Part shown: positions 5,322-7,588 of the stretch, piece by piece
How positions within the stretch are numbered: position 1 is the stretch's first letter
Layout of the letters: each line of letters begins with the position of its first letter
DNA from: an uncultured Azospirillum sp.
Lineage (GTDB): Bacteria; Pseudomonadota; Alphaproteobacteria; Azospirillales; Azospirillaceae
Assembly: GCA_937960755.1 (NCBI GenBank)
Contig: CALGOL010000388.1
Span: 1-7,588, forward strand
DNA: 7,588 bases
Direction: 5' to 3'
Notes under the pieces: generated by a model
Told to the model about the DNA's origin: nothing
Seen by the model: only the letters and a program-made list of their open reading frames with translations
The model's database searches: none
Position numbers and translations under genes: made by a program

Positions 5322-7364
5322 TTAGAAACGCGCGGACAGCGTCAGATTGACGCTGCGGCCTTCTTCGTAGGTGTAGGTGGTGGTCTGGGACTGCTGATAG
5401 GTGGCGTAGGCTTCGTCGAACAGGTTGGTGACGCTGAAATCCACCCGCCAGCCTTCGCGGTCGTACGCCACGCCCAGGTCATGCAGGCCGTAGCCGTCGC
5501 GCCGCCGCAGCGTGGTGGAATCGCGATGCTGGTCGGCGACGAACTGGCTGGTCCACCACGCCGACCAATTGTCGTCGTAGCGGTAGCGCAGGCCGGCGGT
5601 GAACTTGTCGGGCGGGGCGTAGAGATTGGCCCCGGCGCCAACGTCTTTCGACCGCACATAGGAATAGCCCAGCCCGACGTCGAAGGAGCCGATGGCGTAG
5701 GTCGCCTCCACCTCCGCCCCGCGCCGTTCGGCCGACGAAACGTTTTGGTTTTGGAAGATCAAGCCTGTGCCGGCGAACGGCGCGGCGCGGGTGTAGCGGC
5801 CGATGGTGGTGGAGGTGATGAGATTCTTGACGTTCTCGTCAAAGAACGTCGCCTTCAGCCGCGCCGCGTCGCCTTGCTTCAGCACATCGTCGAAGGCGAG
5901 GGTGAAGCCGGCCTCCCAGGTGCGGGCGACTTCCGGTTTCAAGCCCGGATTGGAGCGGAAGTTGAACAACGCGCGGGTGGTGTTGAGGTTCTGATAGGTT
6001 TCCGCCATGGTCGGGGCGCGGAAAGCTTCCGAATAACCGACGAACAGCCCCAAGAACGGTTGGGCTTGCCAATGCAGCGCCGCCTTCGGCGATAGCCGCT
6101 GATTGTCGCTCGCCGCCCGGCCCGCCGGCTCCAGCCGGAAGCTGTCGTGGCGCAGTGCGCCGATCAGCGTCCAGTCCTTGCCGATACGGATTTCGTCCTG
6201 GATGTAGACGCCGACCGATTCTTGCGAGCCGTCCGGCTGGACGGAGTTGGCCGCCGCCCCGTCGCGGTTGCGGGCGGTGTCGCGATAGGCGTCGACGCCA
6301 TAGGTGACGCGGTGGGCGATGGCGTCGCCGGTTTGGAAACGGCTGGCGTTCTGCAAGCCGATCCCGGCGGTGGAAAGCTGGACGTTGGTGGGGTTGACCC
6401 CGGCGGTGCGCGGCGTGGTCTTGAACTGCAAGGCGGTGTGGTACACGGACAGCTTGCCGTCCAGCCACTTGCGTTCCGCATCCCTAAAGGCGTAGCCGCC
6501 ATTAAACTGCTCTTGCCGGCGGGTCAGCGACTGCACCAGACCGAAGGCCGGCGCGCCGCCGGGATTGCTCGGCGTCACCAGCTTGTCGCCGAAACGCTGA
6601 TAGGCGACGTCGACCTTATTCAAGTCGTTGAAAGCGTAGCTCGCCTTGACCAACGCCGACTTCAATCGGCTGTCGTGCAGCAAATCCTCGCCGTCGCCCA
6701 TGCGGATGTCGCCGGAATCCCGCAAGGTCACCGACGCCAACGCCTCCAGCCCGCCCGACCGCGCGGCGCCGGCGGCGTTGGTCGCCAACTCGCGATTGCC
6801 GGTGCGGCCGGAAACCTTAATCCGCCCGCCGACGCTCTGGCCTTGCTTCAGCAGGTCGGAAGCCTCCAGCGTGCGCAGGGCGATAACGCCGCCGATGCCG
6901 CCGCCGCCGTACAACGCCGACGACGGCCCGCGCAGCACGTCAACTTGTTGAACCATATCGGGGTCGATCAGCAAGGGCGAGCGGATGCCGTCGCTGTAGT
7001 TCCGCCGCGCCCCGTCCACCGACAAAATGACGCGCGGGCCCTGCAGGCCGCGGATGGTGGGAATTTGCCCGGCCGGGCGGGCGCCGCCGCCCAGATCAAC
7101 GCCGGGAACCTTGCGCAGCACCGACAGATTGTTGGCTTGCGCCGCGTCCAACTGGTCGCGGGTGACGACGGCGGCGGAGGAGGGCAGGTCGAAAATATCG
7201 TTTTCGCTGCGGGTGGCGGTGACGGTAACCGTCTCCAGCTTAAAAACCGGGGAAACCGCGGCGTTTTGCTGCGCCGCCGCCGGGGTGGAGACGGAAAGGG
7301 TTAGCGCGCCCGCCAGCAGACTGGGCGCCGCCGCGCAAGCGCGCAGCCGGGAAGATAATTTCAT
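5322..7364 (-). CDS. TonB-dependent outer-membrane receptor (candidate copper or copper-chelate importer)
   Basis: 680 residues. Signal peptide with cleavage near AAA-QQ (31-32), TonB box LETVTVTATR (43-52), plug domain to about 165 (IRGLQGPRVILSVDGARR, then VDVLRGPSSALYGGGGIGGVI), then a 22-strand-type barrel ending in SARF with C-terminal Phe, the usual assembly signal. FRAP (448-451) and NPGLKPE (472-478) resemble the FRAP/NPNL boxes of heme/hemoglobin receptors. However, the stretch between them has no histidine, whereas HemR-type receptors have a conserved one there. It is first in a cluster with MbnP- and MbnH-type genes, so I infer uptake of copper or a copper complex, driven by TonB. 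A siderophore or heme substrate remains possible. The ATG at 7364 has only a weak upstream GGCGAG, but the signal peptide starts properly there. Length is normal for the family; no frame damage seen. Confidence 0.9.
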   Translation of the reverse strand: MKLSSRLRACAAAPSLLAGALTLSVSTPAAAQQNAAVSPVFKLETVTVTATRSENDIFDLPSSAAVVTRDQLDAAQANNLSVLRKVPGVDLGGGARPAGQIPTIRGLQGPRVILSVDGARRNYSDGIRSPLLIDPDMVQQVDVLRGPSSALYGGGGIGGVIALRTLEASDLLKQGQSVGGRIKVSGRTGNRELATNAAGAARSGGLEALASVTLRDSGDIRMGDGEDLLHDSRLKSALVKASYAFNDLNKVDVAYQRFGDKLVTPSNPGGAPAFGLVQSLTRRQEQFNGGYAFRDAERKWLDGKLSVYHTALQFKTTPRTAGVNPTNVQLSTAGIGLQNASRFQTGDAIAHRVTYGVDAYRDTARNRDGAAANSVQPDGSQESVGVYIQDEIRIGKDWTLIGALRHDSFRLEPAGRAASDNQRLSPKAALHWQAQPFLGLFVGYSEAFRAPTMAETYQNLNTTRALFNFRSNPGLKPEVARTWEAGFTLAFDDVLKQGDAARLKATFFDENVKNLITSTTIGRYTRAAPFAGTGLIFQNQNVSSAERRGAEVEATYAIGSFDVGLGYSYVRSKDVGAGANLYAPPDKFTAGLRYRYDDNWSAWWTSQFVADQHRDSTTLRRRDGYGLHDLGVAYDREGWRVDFSVTNLFDEAYATYQQSQTTTYTYEEGRSVNLTLSARF

Positions 7365-7430
7365 GAATCGAAGCTCGCCAAGCTCAACGGACGGAAAACG
7401 CCCGCGCTGACGCGAGACTCCGGCCGATGG

Positions 7431-7460
7431 TTTTTATTTTTTAGGGTGAAACGCAGTCAG
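7431..7460 (-). promoter_or_regulatory. A-rich tract and weak promoter candidate upstream of the receptor gene
   Basis: On the minus strand the gap before the receptor contains AAAAAATAAAAA (7442-7431) in otherwise GC-rich DNA. CTGACT at 7460-7455 could be a -35 with an AT-rich -10 such as TAAAAA 18 bases further on. The putative -35 overlaps the stop codon of the upstream gene. No Fur-like or other operator consensus is recognised. Transcription would start about 55-60 bases before the receptor ATG. Confidence 0.22.
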
Positions 7461-7588
7461 ACGGCGGCGGCGGGCGGCGCCCTGGCTTGCTGCTTGGCGA
7501 GAAACCAGCCGGCGGCCACCTGTTGGCCGGGCAACGGGTGTTCGGTCTGAAGGGCTAGGCGGGCGGGCGCTGCCAGCGTCGGCGGAAC
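7457..7588 (-). CDS. C-terminal fragment of an upstream gene, possibly DUF2946-like
   Basis: An open frame enters the window at 7588 and ends at TGA (7459-7457), giving 43 codons: an Ala/Pro-rich tail containing LALQTEHPLPGQQ, then AGWFLAKQQARAPPAAAV. There is no start inside the window. The ending ARAPP followed by small residues resembles the R-G/A-P-P tail common in DUF2946 proteins, and the DUF2946-like protein of this window ends with PRGPP. It is in the same orientation as the receptor, 92 bases upstream, and could belong to the same cluster. There are no Cys or His-rich motifs in the visible part, so the family is only a suggestion; that the frame is coding is more secure than its identity. 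Confidence 0.45.
   Translation of the reverse strand, partial: VPPTLAAPARLALQTEHPLPGQQVAAGWFLAKQQARAPPAAAV

Noticed and set aside
4140..6095. Long plus-strand open frame of 651 codons opposite the MbnH, MbnP and receptor genes
   Set aside because: Arg/Gly/Ala-rich low-complexity product without motifs. It is the antisense shadow of three genes with clear signal peptides and family motifs, as expected in GC-rich DNA.
6147..7304. Plus-strand open frame of 385 codons opposite the receptor
   Set aside because: Same type of shadow; the minus strand encodes a complete TonB-dependent receptor with plug, FRAP box and terminal Phe.
7446..7550. Cys-containing 34-codon plus-strand frame (GTG start) considered as a methanobactin-like precursor
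   Set aside because: Four cysteines, but no ribosome site at proper spacing, wrong strand relative to the cluster, no resemblance to the MbnA core layout, and it is antisense to a better coding frame.
1..7588. CRISPR arrays, tRNA or rRNA genes, insertion sequences
   Set aside because: No regularly spaced repeats, no tRNA-like cloverleaf or rRNA stretches recognised, and no transposase motifs or terminal inverted repeats seen.

Overview
The window is GC-rich DNA with dense, high-GC3 coding regions. It looks like an alphaproteobacterium, possibly from the Rhodospirillales or a relative. That placement is an inference from gene types and codon use; there is no rRNA or other marker here. Two unrelated blocks converge at about 2150-2400.

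Left block (1-2149), lipid and envelope functions. A minus-strand gene leaving the window at base 1 carries the start of a diacylglycerol-kinase-type lipid kinase. Divergent from it across an AT-rich, promoter-bearing gap (160-368) lie two plus-strand genes overlapping by 4 bases (GTGA): an LpxH-like metallophosphoesterase (369-1154) and a GT4-family glycosyltransferase (1151-2149). Together they look like a small glycolipid or lipid A-related module.

Right block (2303-7588), all on the minus strand and read from high to low coordinates. It runs: the tail of an unidentified gene (7588-7457); a TonB-dependent outer-membrane receptor (7364-5322); an MbnP-type copper-binding lipoprotein (5297-4425); an MbnH-type di-heme enzyme (4421-3294); a DUF2946-like secreted protein with Cys and His residues (3203-2724); an unrecognised 87-residue membrane protein (2670-2407); and a 21-codon remnant that reads like the C-terminus of a cytochrome c (2368-2303). 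The receptor, MbnP and MbnH are tightly packed (gaps of 24 and 3 bases) and are probably co-transcribed. In characterised MbnP/MbnH pairs the di-heme enzyme oxidises a tryptophan of MbnP to kynurenine, which MbnP needs to bind copper. By context this block is therefore a copper (or copper-chelate) handling system with an outer-membrane importer. No methanobactin precursor or biosynthesis gene is visible.

The convergent intergenic stretch holds imperfect stem-loops. The gap between MbnH and the DUF2946-like gene holds a cluster of TAATCAA/TTGAT repeats that could be an operator. The most interesting part of the window is the MbnP/MbnH-receptor-DUF2946 cluster in an apparently non-methanobactin setting.
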